Source: Faecalibacterium hattorii | GTDB taxonomy: Bacteria; Bacillota; Clostridia; Oscillospirales; Ruminococcaceae | DNA length: 64,000 nucleotides | Reading direction: 5' to 3' | NCBI RefSeq assembly: GCF_003287455.1 | Contig: NZ_PRLC01000004.1 | Location: 62,001-126,000 of the forward strand | Shown here: one piece after another, positions 16,499 through 24,852 of the stretch | How the letters are laid out: every line of letters begins with the position of its first letter | How positions within the stretch are numbered: position 1 is the stretch's first letter | Notes under the pieces: model-generated | Database searches by the model: none | The model's input: the letters and a program-made list of their open reading frames with translations, nothing else | What the model was told of the DNA's origin: nothing | Translations under genes and position numbers: made by a program

Positions 16499-17818
16499 TT
16501 AATACCGTTCCACACCGTCTTTTGTGACGAGGGCGTAGACCAGCGGGGCTTCGTCGGGCTTTTCGGGACCGTAGACGAGGCCGCTGCGGTACTCTTCGGC
16601 GGCGGCGGCGAACTTCTCCGCTGCGCCGTAGAAGGTGGCGAGGCTTTCGCCCTTGTGGACGTAGTCGCCGCGCTTTTTGTGCAGGGTGATGCCGGCGGCA
16701 AAGTCCAGCGGGTCGCCCTTCTTCTGGCGGCCGGCACCCAGCAGGACGCTGGCGGAGCCGATCTTCTCGGCGTCATTGGCGACGATGTAGCCGTCCTGCT
16801 CGGCCAGCAGCTCATAGCTGGCAGCGGGCTTTTCGAAGAGGCTGTAGTCGTCCAGCACGCGGGTATCGCCGCCCTGCGCCGCGAACATCTCCTTACACTT
16901 GGCGAAGGCGGAGCCGTCTGCGATGACGGCCTCGGCCATGGCGCGGCACGCGGCGGGGGTGCCCTTATCGGCCAGCACCAGCATATTCGTCGCCAGTTGG
17001 AGGCAGACCTCGGTCAGGTCGGCGGGGCCTTTGCCCTTGAGCACCTCCATGCTCTCCATCACCTCAAGGCTGTTGCCGATGTTGCGGCCCAGCGGGGTGT
17101 CCATATCGGTGATCATGGCGGCCACCCGGCGGCCGTGGTGGGTGCCGATGGAGACCATGAGCTTGGCCAGCTCAATGCTCTGATCCACGGTCTTCATGAA
17201 GGCACCGGTGCCGGTGGTGACATCCAGCAGGATGGCGTCCGAGCCGGAGGCCAGCTTCTTGGACATGATGGACGACGCGATGAGCGGGATGCAGCTGACG
17301 GTGGCCGTCACGTCCCGCAGGGCGTACATCTTTTTATCCGCCACGGCGATGCCCTCGCTCTGGCCGATGACCGACAGGCCGATCTTGTTCACCTGCGCGA
17401 AGAAATCCTCCTGCGAGAGGGCGGTCCGGGTGCCGGGCACGCTCTCCATCTTGTCGATGGTGCCGCCGGTGTGGCCGAGGCCGCGGCCGCTCATCTTGGC
17501 GATCTTCACGCCGCACGCCGCCACCACGGGCGCGATGACGAGGGTGGTCTTATCGCCGACGCCGCCGGTGGAGTGCTTGTCCACCTTGATGCCGGGGATG
17601 GGCGAAAGATCCACCATGACGCCGCTGTGGGCCATCACGTCGGTCAGCTCGGCGGTCTCCGCGTCGGTCATGCCGCGCAGGTAGACGGCCATCATCCAAG
17701 CGGCCATCTGGTAATCGGCCACTTCCCCGCTGACGAACCCGTTGACGATGGCTTCCAGCTCCTCACGGGTGTGGGTGCCGCCGTCCCGCTTTTTCGCGAT
17801 CAGGTCATAAATACGCAT
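16499..17818 (-). CDS. pdp: Pyrimidine-nucleoside (thymidine) phosphorylase
   Basis: A 439-residue enzyme splitting uridine, thymidine and deoxyuridine with phosphate into base and (deoxy)ribose 1-phosphate. The N-terminal helical domain (MRIYDLIAKKRDGG) is followed by the phosphate-binding KHSTGGVGDKTTLV motif and the family signature SGRGLGHTGGTIDKMESVPG. The ATG at 17818 has SD AGGAGCGTGAC; a longer frame upstream lacks one. It lies downstream of a terminator that ends the BMP-type transporter operon but has its own promoter, and functionally completes nucleoside salvage with cdd, deoD and deoB. Confidence 0.96.
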   Translation of the reverse strand: MRIYDLIAKKRDGGTHTREELEAIVNGFVSGEVADYQMAAWMMAVYLRGMTDAETAELTDVMAHSGVMVDLSPIPGIKVDKHSTGGVGDKTTLVIAPVVAACGVKIAKMSGRGLGHTGGTIDKMESVPGTRTALSQEDFFAQVNKIGLSVIGQSEGIAVADKKMYALRDVTATVSCIPLIASSIMSKKLASGSDAILLDVTTGTGAFMKTVDQSIELAKLMVSIGTHHGRRVAAMITDMDTPLGRNIGNSLEVMESMEVLKGKGPADLTEVCLQLATNMLVLADKGTPAACRAMAEAVIADGSAFAKCKEMFAAQGGDTRVLDDYSLFEKPAASYELLAEQDGYIVANDAEKIGSASVLLGAGRQKKGDPLDFAAGITLHKKRGDYVHKGESLATFYGAAEKFAAAAEEYRSGLVYGPEKPDEAPLVYALVTKDGVERY

Positions 17819-17853
17819 AAAGTCACGCTCCTGTTTTCCTAGTTTCTGGTTCC

Positions 17854-17881
17854 AGTATATCAAATCTTGGCACAAAATCAA
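17854..17881 (-). promoter_or_regulatory. Promoter of pdp
   Basis: TTGATT (17881-17876), 16 bases, TATACT (17859-17854), just after the terminator of the transporter operon. Confidence 0.65.
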
Positions 17882-17905
17882 GGCACATTTTAGACGTTTT
17901 ACACG

Positions 17906-17941
17906 AAAACGGGCGCAGCCGCCCGAAAGCAGCTGCGCCCG
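17906..17941 (-). terminator. Terminator of the nucleoside transporter operon
   Basis: On the minus strand CGGGCGCAGC and GCTGCGCCCG form a ten-pair GC-rich stem followed by TTTT. Confidence 0.75.
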
Positions 17942-17959
17942 GTAAACCTTGCGTCCGAA

Positions 17960-18877
17960 TCAGCGGGAACCCTTGTCGTAAGGGATGCCCTCGGCCTTGG
18001 GGGCCATGCTGTTCTTGGAGGTGAAGGCCAGAATGATCATCGAAGCGATGAACGGCATCATGTTATAGATGTTGCTGGACCAATGGAACTGCGCAAGGAA
18101 GGTGGAGTCGGCGATGTTGGCCAGACTCTTGAAGACGGCGAAGAACATTGCCGCCGCGCAGATGTTGAAGGGTTTCCACTGGCCGAAGATCATAACGGCC
18201 ATGGCGAGGAAGCCCGCACCGGCCACGCCGACTTCGAAGTTCCACGTCTGGACCGGAGGCACGATGTAGGCCATGCCGCCGATGGCACCCAGCGCACCGG
18301 AGATCAGCACGCCCGCATAGCGCATCTTGTAGACGTTGATGCCCACGGAGTCCGCTGCCTGCGGGTGCTCGCCGCAGGCACGCAGCCGCAGACCGAAGCG
18401 GGTCTTATACAGCACGATATAGCTGATGACGAGCAGGACGATGCCCAGCGGGACAAAGACGCTCAGCTCCAAACCGCCGATGCTGAACAGGAACGCCTTA
18501 TTGGAATAGTTCAGCTTGGCGCTGCCGCTGTCGCTGAAATATTTGGCGATGACGACTGCAATGGCGGTCGCCAGCAGGTTCAGTGCCGTGCCGCCGATGG
18601 TCTGGTCTGCCTTCAGGTTGATGGAGGCGAAGGCCAGCAGCAAGCTGTAGACCACACCGGCCAGCGCCGCCACAAGGATGGAGATGAGGACCACCAGCGC
18701 CGGGGACATGCTGGAGGGAAGCATGGTCAGGGTGAGGACACCCGCCACGCCGCCGATGACCATGATGCCTTCCAGCGCGATATTGATGATGCCGGAGTGC
18801 TCACTGAACATACCGCCCAGTGCCACCAGCATCAGGACGATGCCATACAGCAGGGTATATTTGATCAAAAGCAGCAT
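17960..18877 (-). CDS. nupQ: BMP-type nucleoside ABC transporter permease (NupQ/YufQ-like)
   Basis: A 305-residue inner-membrane protein with about eight to nine hydrophobic segments. The segment HSGIINIALEGIMVIGGVAG is the conserved permease signature of the ribose/BMP branch of ABC importers. With the permease encoded just upstream it forms the membrane channel of a nucleoside uptake system. Its ATG follows the stop of that gene by one base, with SD AAGGAGGGCAAGTAAG inside the upstream gene's end, so translation is coupled. Confidence 0.93.
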   Translation of the reverse strand: MLLLIKYTLLYGIVLMLVALGGMFSEHSGIINIALEGIMVIGGVAGVLTLTMLPSSMSPALVVLISILVAALAGVVYSLLLAFASINLKADQTIGGTALNLLATAIAVVIAKYFSDSGSAKLNYSNKAFLFSIGGLELSVFVPLGIVLLVISYIVLYKTRFGLRLRACGEHPQAADSVGINVYKMRYAGVLISGALGAIGGMAYIVPPVQTWNFEVGVAGAGFLAMAVMIFGQWKPFNICAAAMFFAVFKSLANIADSTFLAQFHWSSNIYNMMPFIASMIILAFTSKNSMAPKAEGIPYDKGSR

Positions 18878-18878
18878 C

Positions 18879-20048
18879 TTACTTGCCCTCCTTCTTTGCG
18901 TTGGCCTTTTCCGCCGGGGCAGGCTCTGCATTTACGTTGGTCTTGTCCGCGTTCTTGAACAGCATCTTCTGGATCTTGCCGCGGAAGAGCATCGAGAATG
19001 CGCACAGATAGATGATGATACCGCTGATGAGGTCGGCGATCTCCGTGGGGTAATACTTGGTGGAAAGGAAGGTGCCGCCCACCGAGATGTGGGAGATGAA
19101 GATGGCCGAGAAGATGGTGCCGATGGGGTTGGAGCTTGCCAGCAGGGCAACGGAGATGCCGTTGAAGCCCATGGCCGGGAGGCTGGTGGAGTTCAGCGGG
19201 TTCCACTGGCCCACGTTGGACAGGTAGAACAGGCCCGCGCCGAAGCCGGACAGCGCACCGGCGATGGCCATGGAGAGGATGATGTTCTTCTTCTCGTTGA
19301 TGCCGGCGTAGCGGGCTGCGCTCTTGTTCAGACCGACGGCCTTCAGCTCATAGCCGAAGGTGGTCTTGTTCAGCACGACCCAGATCAGGACGGCCACGAT
19401 GGCCGCCAAGAAGATGGCAATGGTAGTGCTGTTGGTCTGGAACAGCTTGTTCAGGCCGAAGTCCGGGATGATGGACTGGGCGTAGTCCGCGCTCTTGCCC
19501 AGATTCAGGGTGCGGGTGTTGCGCACGTCGTACATGGGGCCGGTGCCGTTCTGGTAGACCAGCTCATTGACGAGGTACAGGCCGATCCAGTTGAACATGA
19601 TGGAGGTGATGACCTCGTTGATGTTGAAGTAGGCCTTGAAGAAGCCGGGGATCGCGCCCCAGATGCCGCCCAGAATGGCCGCCACCAACAGGCAGACGAA
19701 CCAAGGCAGCTTGAGCATGATAGCGCAGTAGAGGGCACCGTAAGCGCCCAGCGTATACTGGCCGGCCGCACCGATGTTGAACAGGCCGGTCTTGAAGGCA
19801 AAGCCCACGGAAAGGCCGGTCATGACGAGCGGCGCGGCATTGGCCAGCATCTTGCCGACGCCGTAGGGGGCATCATAGAAGCCGCCCTTGAGGATGCGGA
19901 CAAAGCCGTCGCCCCATGCGTGGGCCGGGTTGATGGCCAGCAGCACAAGGAAGCCGACGGCCATGCCGATCACGATACACAGCAGTGCCGCCAGAACGCT
20001 GGTGATGGAACTCTGGAGGACTCTGTGGGAAAGTTTGTTGTTCTTCAT
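18879..20048 (-). CDS. nupP: BMP-type nucleoside ABC transporter permease (NupP/YufP-like)
   Basis: A 389-residue permease. The segment GLFNIGAAGQYTLGAYGALY carries the branch-specific NIGAEGQ-type motif. About ten hydrophobic segments span residues 15-345; the last 40 residues are a charged cytoplasmic tail (NADKTNVNAEPAPAEKANAK). It pairs with the shorter permease encoded downstream, the usual heterodimer of YufP/YufQ-type transporters. The SD GGGAGTAAGCAGGA lies at the end of the ATPase gene. Confidence 0.93.
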   Translation of the reverse strand: MKNNKLSHRVLQSSITSVLAALLCIVIGMAVGFLVLLAINPAHAWGDGFVRILKGGFYDAPYGVGKMLANAAPLVMTGLSVGFAFKTGLFNIGAAGQYTLGAYGALYCAIMLKLPWFVCLLVAAILGGIWGAIPGFFKAYFNINEVITSIMFNWIGLYLVNELVYQNGTGPMYDVRNTRTLNLGKSADYAQSIIPDFGLNKLFQTNSTTIAIFLAAIVAVLIWVVLNKTTFGYELKAVGLNKSAARYAGINEKKNIILSMAIAGALSGFGAGLFYLSNVGQWNPLNSTSLPAMGFNGISVALLASSNPIGTIFSAIFISHISVGGTFLSTKYYPTEIADLISGIIIYLCAFSMLFRGKIQKMLFKNADKTNVNAEPAPAEKANAKKEGK

Positions 20049-20054
20049 TCCTGC

Positions 20055-21590
20055 TTACTCCCCTTTTCCCTGTTTGCGGGCGCCGGCCATGTAGAGGCCC
20101 AGCTCCTGCACCGTGGTGGTCTTGGGATCAAATTCGCCCACGATCTCACCCTCATACATGACAAGGATGCGGTCGGACAGGTTCATAACTTCGTCCAGCT
20201 CCAAGCTGACCAGAAGGACAGCCTTGCCCTTGTCGCGCTCCGCCACGATCTGACGGTGGATGTATTCGATCGCACCCACATCCAAGCCGCGGGTGGGCTG
20301 GACAGCGACCAAGAGCGTGGGATCCTTATCGATCTCACGGGCGATGATGGCCTTCTGCTGGTTGCCGCCGGACATGCTGCGCACGATGGTGGAGCTGCCC
20401 TGACCGCTGCGCACGTCGTACTGCTGGATCAGCCGATCGGAATACTCGCGCACCTTATCGCTGCGGATGAAGCCGTTCTTCTGGAACTCCGGCTGCCAGT
20501 AGCGCTGGAGCACGATGTTGTTCTCAAGGCTGTAATCCAGCACCAGACCGTGCTTGTGGCGGTCTTCGGGGATATGGCTCATGCCGTCCTTGGAGCGCTG
20601 GCGGATGCTCTCACTGGTGATGTCCTTGCCGTCCAGCATGATCTTGCCGCCGTTGATCTTTTCGAGGCCGGTCAGGCCATAGATGAACTCGGTCTGGCCG
20701 TTGCCCTCGATACCGGCCAAGCAGACGATCTCCCCGGCGTGGACTTGGAACGAGACGTTCCTGACGGCATCCTTCTTGTGCTGGGGGCTTTGCATGGTGA
20801 CGTTCTCCACGTCCAGCACCACCTTGCCCGGCTTTGCGGGCTTTTTATCGACCTGAAGCTGGACATCACGGCCGACCATCATGCGGGAGAGCTCCTCCTT
20901 GGTGGTGTCCTTGATATCCACGGTTCCCATATACTTGCCCTTGCGCAGGACGGTGCAGCGGTCGGCGACCGCCATGATCTCGTTGAGCTTGTGGGTGATG
21001 AAGAGGATGGACTTGCCCTCCTTCTTGAACCCGCGCATGATCTCCATCAACTCGTCGATCTCCTGCGGGGTCAGGACGGCGGTGGGTTCGTCGAAAATCA
21101 GGATCTCGTTGTCGCGGTAGAGCATCTTCAGGATCTCAACGCGCTGCTGCATACCGACCGAGATATCGCTGATGAGCGCATCCGGGTCCACACGGAGGCC
21201 GTACTTCTCGCTCAGCGCCATGACCTTCTTGCGGGCCTCGGCCTTCTGCAAAAAGCCCAGCTTATTGGGTTCCACGCCCAGAATGATGTTGTCCAGAACG
21301 CTGAAGCACTCCACCAGCTTGAAGTGCTGGTGCACCATGCCGATGCCCAGTGCGTTTGCGTCGTTGGGGTTGCGGATGGCGACCTCCTTGCCGTTTTTGA
21401 GGATCTTGCCCTCCTCCGGCTGATACAGGCCAAACAGAACGCTCATCAGCGTACTTTTGCCCGCACCGTTTTCGCCCAACAGGGCGTGTACCTCGCCTTT
21501 GCGCAGCTGCAGGGTGATATCATCGTTTGCCTTGATACCGGGGAATTCCTTGGTAATGTGGAGCATCTCGATCACAAAATCCTCTGCCAA
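20055..21590 (-). CDS. nupO: Nucleoside ABC transporter ATP-binding protein (NupO/YufO-like)
   Basis: A tandem ATPase of about 511 residues. The first nucleotide-binding domain has Walker [10 protein letters not shown], signature VGMQQR and Walker [14 protein letters not shown]; the second has a diverged Walker A (GIEGNGQTE), signature RSMSGGNQQ and [15 protein letters not shown]. One intact and one degenerate site is normal for sugar/nucleoside ABC ATPases. I place the start at a TTG (21590) about ten bases after AAAGGAG; an in-frame ATG at 21566 is the alternative. It energises the two permeases encoded downstream. Confidence 0.92.
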   Translation of the reverse strand: MAEDFVIEMLHITKEFPGIKANDDITLQLRKGEVHALLGENGAGKSTLMSVLFGLYQPEEGKILKNGKEVAIRNPNDANALGIGMVHQHFKLVECFSVLDNIILGVEPNKLGFLQKAEARKKVMALSEKYGLRVDPDALISDISVGMQQRVEILKMLYRDNEILIFDEPTAVLTPQEIDELMEIMRGFKKEGKSILFITHKLNEIMAVADRCTVLRKGKYMGTVDIKDTTKEELSRMMVGRDVQLQVDKKPAKPGKVVLDVENVTMQSPQHKKDAVRNVSFQVHAGEIVCLAGIEGNGQTEFIYGLTGLEKINGGKIMLDGKDITSESIRQRSKDGMSHIPEDRHKHGLVLDYSLENNIVLQRYWQPEFQKNGFIRSDKVREYSDRLIQQYDVRSGQGSSTIVRSMSGGNQQKAIIAREIDKDPTLLVAVQPTRGLDVGAIEYIHRQIVAERDKGKAVLLVSLELDEVMNLSDRILVMYEGEIVGEFDPKTTTVQELGLYMAGARKQGKGE

Positions 21591-21768
21591 TCTGCTCACT
21601 CTCCTTTCGTGCCGGTTCGACACCTATACTATTCTATCTCCCATTATACCGTATTTTTGCCGTTTTGCACACTTCTTTTTGAATTTTTAAGGAATCACCA
21701 TATCAAAAGTATGACTTTTGTGCAACTTCTCCAGTTTTTTCCGAAGTCATCTTTCGATCAAGGGCTGC

Positions 21769-21807
21769 AAAAAAAGGAGGGGCACCCATGCGGGGTGCCC
21801 CTCCTTT
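21769..21807 (-). terminator. Strong terminator between bmpA and the transporter genes
   Basis: A perfect 15-pair stem, AAAGGAGGGGCACCC with GGGTGCCCCTCCTTT, and seven T on the minus strand, 19 bases after the bmpA stop. It probably sets bmpA mRNA above that of nupO-nupP-nupQ. Confidence 0.9.
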
Positions 21808-21825
21808 GGGGTTTTATAGGAGCAA

Positions 21826-23007
21826 TTACTGGATGTAGTTGACGGTGGTGAACTCGCTGACGGTGGGCTTGGTAGCGTCGTCGGAGCTGTTGTCAACAGT
21901 GATCTCGCCGGAAGCGATCTTCTCCTTGAGGGACTCATAGTCCTCCACGGTGAAGGTGTCGAAGTTCCAGCTGTCCTCATCGGTGGGCAGACCAATGTAG
22001 TCGCCGTCTTCCAGACCGAAGTTGCCGTTGGAACCGGAGATCTCGCCCCACTCGCCAGCCTCGATGTCGGACAGAGCGGTCTCGACAGCAGCGGACAGGC
22101 CCTTCATAGCAGAGGTGATGAACGGGTTGTAAGCGTAGGAACCATCTGCCACGCCGTTGACGCCGATGTAGTTCTGGTCAACGTCAACACCGATGACGTA
22201 GCCGTTGTTCTTCAGAGCAGCCTCGACAGCGGAGGTGTAGATGCCGCCGCCGCAAGCGAAGACAACCTGCGTGCCGTTGGAGTACCAGCCCTCCATACGG
22301 GAGGTGATGTTTGCGTCGCCGTAGAACTGGCCGCCGTAGAAGTAGTTGACCTCGATGTTCTGGCCCAGCTCCTGAGCAGCAGCGTCAGCGCCCTGCACGA
22401 AGCCATAACCGTAACGGATAACTGCGGGAACAGCCATGCCGCCGAGGAAGCCCAGCTTGGTCTTGCCGTCCTTCGTGATGGCGTAACCAGCCAAATAACC
22501 TGCCTGCTCCTCCTTGAAGGTGATGCAGTAGCAGTTGGTGGGGATGCTGTCGGTGCCGATATCGCCCTGCGTCACATCGATGGCGATGAACTTGACATCG
22601 GGATACTGCTCAGCAGCCCATGCCAGAGAAGCGCCGTACAGGTAGCCGACGCAGACGATGACCTCAGCGCCATCGTTGACAGCCTGACGGATCATGGTCT
22701 CGCGGTCCTCATCGGAAGCGTCTGCTTCGGGGATGTAGTACTGGCAGTCATCGCCCATGTAGGCAGAGACGGCGCTCCAGCAAGCCTGATTGAAGCTCTC
22801 GTCATCGATGGTGCCGGTATCGCAGGTCAGAGCGACCTTTACGATCTTGCCAGCAGCCTCAGAGCCGGCTGCAGATGCAGCGGAAGAGGATGCAGCAGCA
22901 GAAGAAGCGGTGCTGGTGGAAGAGGAAGAACCGCCGCAAGCGGTCAGAGCAGCAGCAGCGGCAGCGGCACCAGCCACAGCCATAAAGTTACGACGAGAAA
23001 TCATCAT
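21826..23007 (-). CDS. bmpA: BMP-family nucleoside-binding lipoprotein
   Basis: A 393-residue secreted lipoprotein, the substrate-binding part of the ABC importer encoded downstream. The N-terminus is a signal peptide with an arginine pair and lipobox LTAC (Cys near residue 24), followed by a Ser/Ala-rich linker of about 30 residues. The mature domain starts KIVKVALTCDTGTIDDESFNQACW, the BMP (PnrA/Med) fold entry, and includes VGYLYGASLAWAAEQYPDVKF and the sugar-binding region DVDQNYIG. SD AAAAGGAG precedes an ATG ATG start. PnrA/NupN homologues bind purine and pyrimidine nucleosides, and the neighbouring cdd and pdp support that substrate here. Confidence 0.94.
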   Translation of the reverse strand: MMISRRNFMAVAGAAAAAAALTACGGSSSSTSTASSAAASSSAASAAGSEAAGKIVKVALTCDTGTIDDESFNQACWSAVSAYMGDDCQYYIPEADASDEDRETMIRQAVNDGAEVIVCVGYLYGASLAWAAEQYPDVKFIAIDVTQGDIGTDSIPTNCYCITFKEEQAGYLAGYAITKDGKTKLGFLGGMAVPAVIRYGYGFVQGADAAAQELGQNIEVNYFYGGQFYGDANITSRMEGWYSNGTQVVFACGGGIYTSAVEAALKNNGYVIGVDVDQNYIGVNGVADGSYAYNPFITSAMKGLSAAVETALSDIEAGEWGEISGSNGNFGLEDGDYIGLPTDEDSWNFDTFTVEDYESLKEKIASGEITVDNSSDDATKPTVSEFTTVNYIQ

Positions 23008-23053
23008 AAGTAAAATCTCCTTTTATGTGTACAAAAACTTTCGTTTTACGACC

Positions 23054-23075
23054 AAATGTGCACACTCGCACATTT
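23054..23075. promoter_or_regulatory. Inverted repeat at the bmpA transcription start, candidate operator
   Basis: AAATGTGC-ACACTC-GCACATTT is a perfect eight-base dyad spanning roughly +3 to +24 of the bmpA promoter, the position expected of a repressor site. An mRNA 5' hairpin is the alternative reading. Confidence 0.6.
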
Positions 23076-23084
23076 ACTGGTTCA

Positions 23085-23113
23085 AGTATAGCCGGGAGAT
23101 GTGAGGAAAGCAA
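23085..23113 (-). promoter_or_regulatory. Promoter of bmpA
   Basis: TTGCTT (23113-23108), 17 bases, TATACT (23090-23085) on the minus strand between cdd and bmpA. The leader is about 70 bases long. Confidence 0.7.
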
Positions 23114-23212
23114 GGAAATTCCGATTACAAAATCTTTACAGATTTTTTGTAAAATTCGCGTAAAAGTAATACCTTTTAGCCAATTTCGCGTGTTTTCCCG
23201 CTTCCGGGGCCG

Positions 23213-23662
23213 TTATTCTTCCACGGCCTTGTTGCCCGCCACATTGGAGGGCCCGAAGCCGAAGGGCAGCAGCTCGTCCATGCTGCGCTCGATGAAGTCG
23301 TCCGGCGTCTTCGCCATGATGACGTTCAGCTCCGGCCCGCCGAACTCGAACAGTGCCTGACGGCAGACGCCGCAGGGGGAGGTGATCTGCTTGTTCACCT
23401 CGCCCCGGCGGGCACCCACGATGGCGATATCGGTAAACTTGGTCACGCCCTCGCTGACGGCCTTGAACAGCGCCGTGCGCTCGGCACAGCTGGTGGGGGT
23501 GAAGGCGGCATTCTCCACGTTGCAGCCGGTGAAGATGCGGCCATCCTCGGCCCGCAGCGCCGCGCCCACCATAAAATCGGAATACGGCACATAGGCTCCC
23601 TCGCGGGCCTTCAGCGCCATTCGGATCAGCTCTTTCTTTTCGTCTAAAGTCAGATTGGTCAT
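23213..23662 (-). CDS. cdd: Cytidine deaminase
   Basis: A 149-residue zinc enzyme converting cytidine and deoxycytidine to uridine and deoxyuridine. The zinc ligands and catalytic Glu are visible as C59-A-E61 and PCGVC (C97, C100); the substrate-binding CNVENAAFTP segment is intact. It is a little longer than the 130-136 residues usual in Firmicutes, with extra residues at the C-terminus (LPFGFGPSNVAGNKAVEE). The SD AGGAGGCCCCT is perfect. It lies between a GNAT gene and bmpA on the same strand, and its product feeds pdp. Confidence 0.95.
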   Translation of the reverse strand: MTNLTLDEKKELIRMALKAREGAYVPYSDFMVGAALRAEDGRIFTGCNVENAAFTPTSCAERTALFKAVSEGVTKFTDIAIVGARRGEVNKQITSPCGVCRQALFEFGGPELNVIMAKTPDDFIERSMDELLPFGFGPSNVAGNKAVEE

Positions 23663-23675
23663 AGGGGCCTCCTTT

Positions 23676-24119
23676 TCATTCTAAAGTATAAACAAACGTT
23701 TCTGCGTCTTTCTGAACAAATCCTATACTTTCAAACATTTTGCGGGACTGCTTGTTGAAAGAATAAATTTCTGCATAGCATCGCGGATACTTCTTCTCTT
23801 TTGCCAGTGCAAGAATCTTTCCAATCACTGTTCTCCCAATGTGCCGATTCTGATACCCTTTGCAGACCACAATCGAAATTTCTCCGCTTGTCTGCAAGCA
23901 TACATCTCCGCACAGAATGCCCTTATATTCAATGTAGAACAAATCACCATGACTACTCAGATACTGGTACATATTTTTCAGGATAGACAGGTCATAAATG
24001 CGATTCTGATTATCTACATGATGGCACAGTTCTGCGTCCTGATACCACGGAAGGGCAATTTCATAGGCTGGGTAATAAGGTACAAGGCGGATATCCTGAT
24101 TTGGTTGAAAGTCGTTCAT
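23676..24119 (-). CDS. GNAT-family N-acetyltransferase
   Basis: A 147-residue protein with the GNAT fold. The acetyl-CoA binding segment is KGYQNRHIGRTVIGKILALA (Q/RxxGxG/A type) and the end KMFESIGFVQKDAETFVYTLE is the usual last helix and strand. The substrate is unknown. The gene is clearly more AT-rich than the cdd/bmpA genes beside it and has its own promoter, suggesting separate acquisition with the adjacent divergent toxin-antitoxin pair. Only 13 bases separate it from cdd, so read-through into the nucleoside genes is likely. Confidence 0.85.
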   Translation of the reverse strand: MNDFQPNQDIRLVPYYPAYEIALPWYQDAELCHHVDNQNRIYDLSILKNMYQYLSSHGDLFYIEYKGILCGDVCLQTSGEISIVVCKGYQNRHIGRTVIGKILALAKEKKYPRCYAEIYSFNKQSRKMFESIGFVQKDAETFVYTLE

Positions 24120-24144
24120 CTTTCATCCCCTCTTTTGCACTTCA

Positions 24145-24173
24145 ATTATACGGCGTGTTCTCAAATTCTTCAA
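24145..24173 (-). promoter_or_regulatory. Promoter of the GNAT gene
   Basis: TTGAAG (24173-24168), 17 bases, TATAAT (24150-24145), facing away from the relB promoter. Confidence 0.7.
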
Positions 24174-24199
24174 GAGATTTCTCGTTATTCATTTATTAT

Positions 24200-24241
24200 G
24201 TAATGAAAGTTCTTGCATTTTTCATTACAGACGCATATAAT
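24200..24241 (+). promoter_or_regulatory. Promoter and palindromic operator of the relB-yoeB operon
   Basis: TTGCAT (24213-24218), 17 bases, TATAAT (24236-24241). The -35 hexamer lies inside the dyad GTAATGAAA (24200-24208) / TTTCATTAC (24220-24228), a perfect nine-base inverted repeat spaced by eleven bases. This is where autorepression by an antitoxin dimer would be expected. Confidence 0.75.
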
Positions 24242-24266
24242 AGAATCAAGAAAGAGGTGTATTAGA

Positions 24267-24533
24267 ATGGCAAATGCAGTCAATGTGAACTTCCGGATGG
24301 ACCCAGACCTGAAACGCAACATGGAGGAAGTCTGTGCTGAGATGGGGCTTTCCATGACGACTGCTTTCACGATTTTTGCGAAAAAGGTCTCGCGCGAGCA
24401 CCGCATTCCATTTGAGGTCTCTGCTGACCCGTTCTACGCAGAGAGCAACATCAATCACCTGCGTCAGATCGTGCACGACATCGACACCGGTAAGGCCAAG
24501 CTCACCGAGCACGACTTGATCGAGGTAGATTAA
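24267..24533 (+). CDS. RelB/DinJ-family antitoxin
   Basis: An 88-residue protein. Residues 1-50 form a ribbon-helix-helix domain (NVNFRMDPDLKRNMEEVCAE, then GLSMTTAFTIFAKKV), the usual DinJ/RelB DNA-binding dimer; the acidic C-terminal part would bind the toxin. SD AAAGAGGTG lies upstream of the ATG at 24267. Its stop codon abuts the toxin ATG (TAAATG), so the pair is translationally coupled. Confidence 0.92.
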   Translation: MANAVNVNFRMDPDLKRNMEEVCAEMGLSMTTAFTIFAKKVSREHRIPFEVSADPFYAESNINHLRQIVHDIDTGKAKLTEHDLIEVD

Positions 24534-24797
24534 ATGAGATTGCTTTGGGAAGAGGAAGCGTGGGAAGATTATTGTCTTTGGCAGACACGAGACAAAAAGC
24601 TGCTGAAGCGGATCAATGCCCTCCTAAAGGATATTCAACGGAACACCTATGAGGGCATCGGCAAACCCGAAGCCTTAAAGGGCGATTTGAGCGGCTGGTG
24701 GAGTCGCCGAATCGACGACACGCACCGAATCGTTTATAAGGAGCAGGACGGAAATATCATCATCGCGTCCTGCTTCGGACATTATGATGACACCTGA
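24534..24797 (+). CDS. yoeB: YoeB/Txe-family mRNA interferase toxin
   Basis: An 87-residue protein very close to the YoeB pattern throughout: AWEDYCLWQTRDKKLLKRIN, then KPEALKGDLSGWWSRRID. The catalytic residues of E. coli YoeB fall at the same numbers here (E46, R65, H83, Y84), so an active ribosome-dependent RNase is expected. YoeB is usually paired with a YefM/Phd-type antitoxin; here the partner is a RelB/DinJ ribbon-helix-helix protein. A hairpin terminator follows directly. Confidence 0.94.
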   Translation: MRLLWEEEAWEDYCLWQTRDKKLLKRINALLKDIQRNTYEGIGKPEALKGDLSGWWSRRIDDTHRIVYKEQDGNIIIASCFGHYDDT

Positions 24798-24844
24798 AAA
24801 GAGGGGGCAGCTGCCGTGTGGTAGCCGTCCCCTCTTTCTTTTCA
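24796..24844. terminator. Bidirectional terminator between yoeB and deoD
   Basis: AAAGAGGGG (24798-24806) pairs with CCCCTCTTT (24829-24837), with further pairing inside the loop and a T-rich tail. Confidence 0.82.
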
Positions 24845-24852
24845 AACCATAA

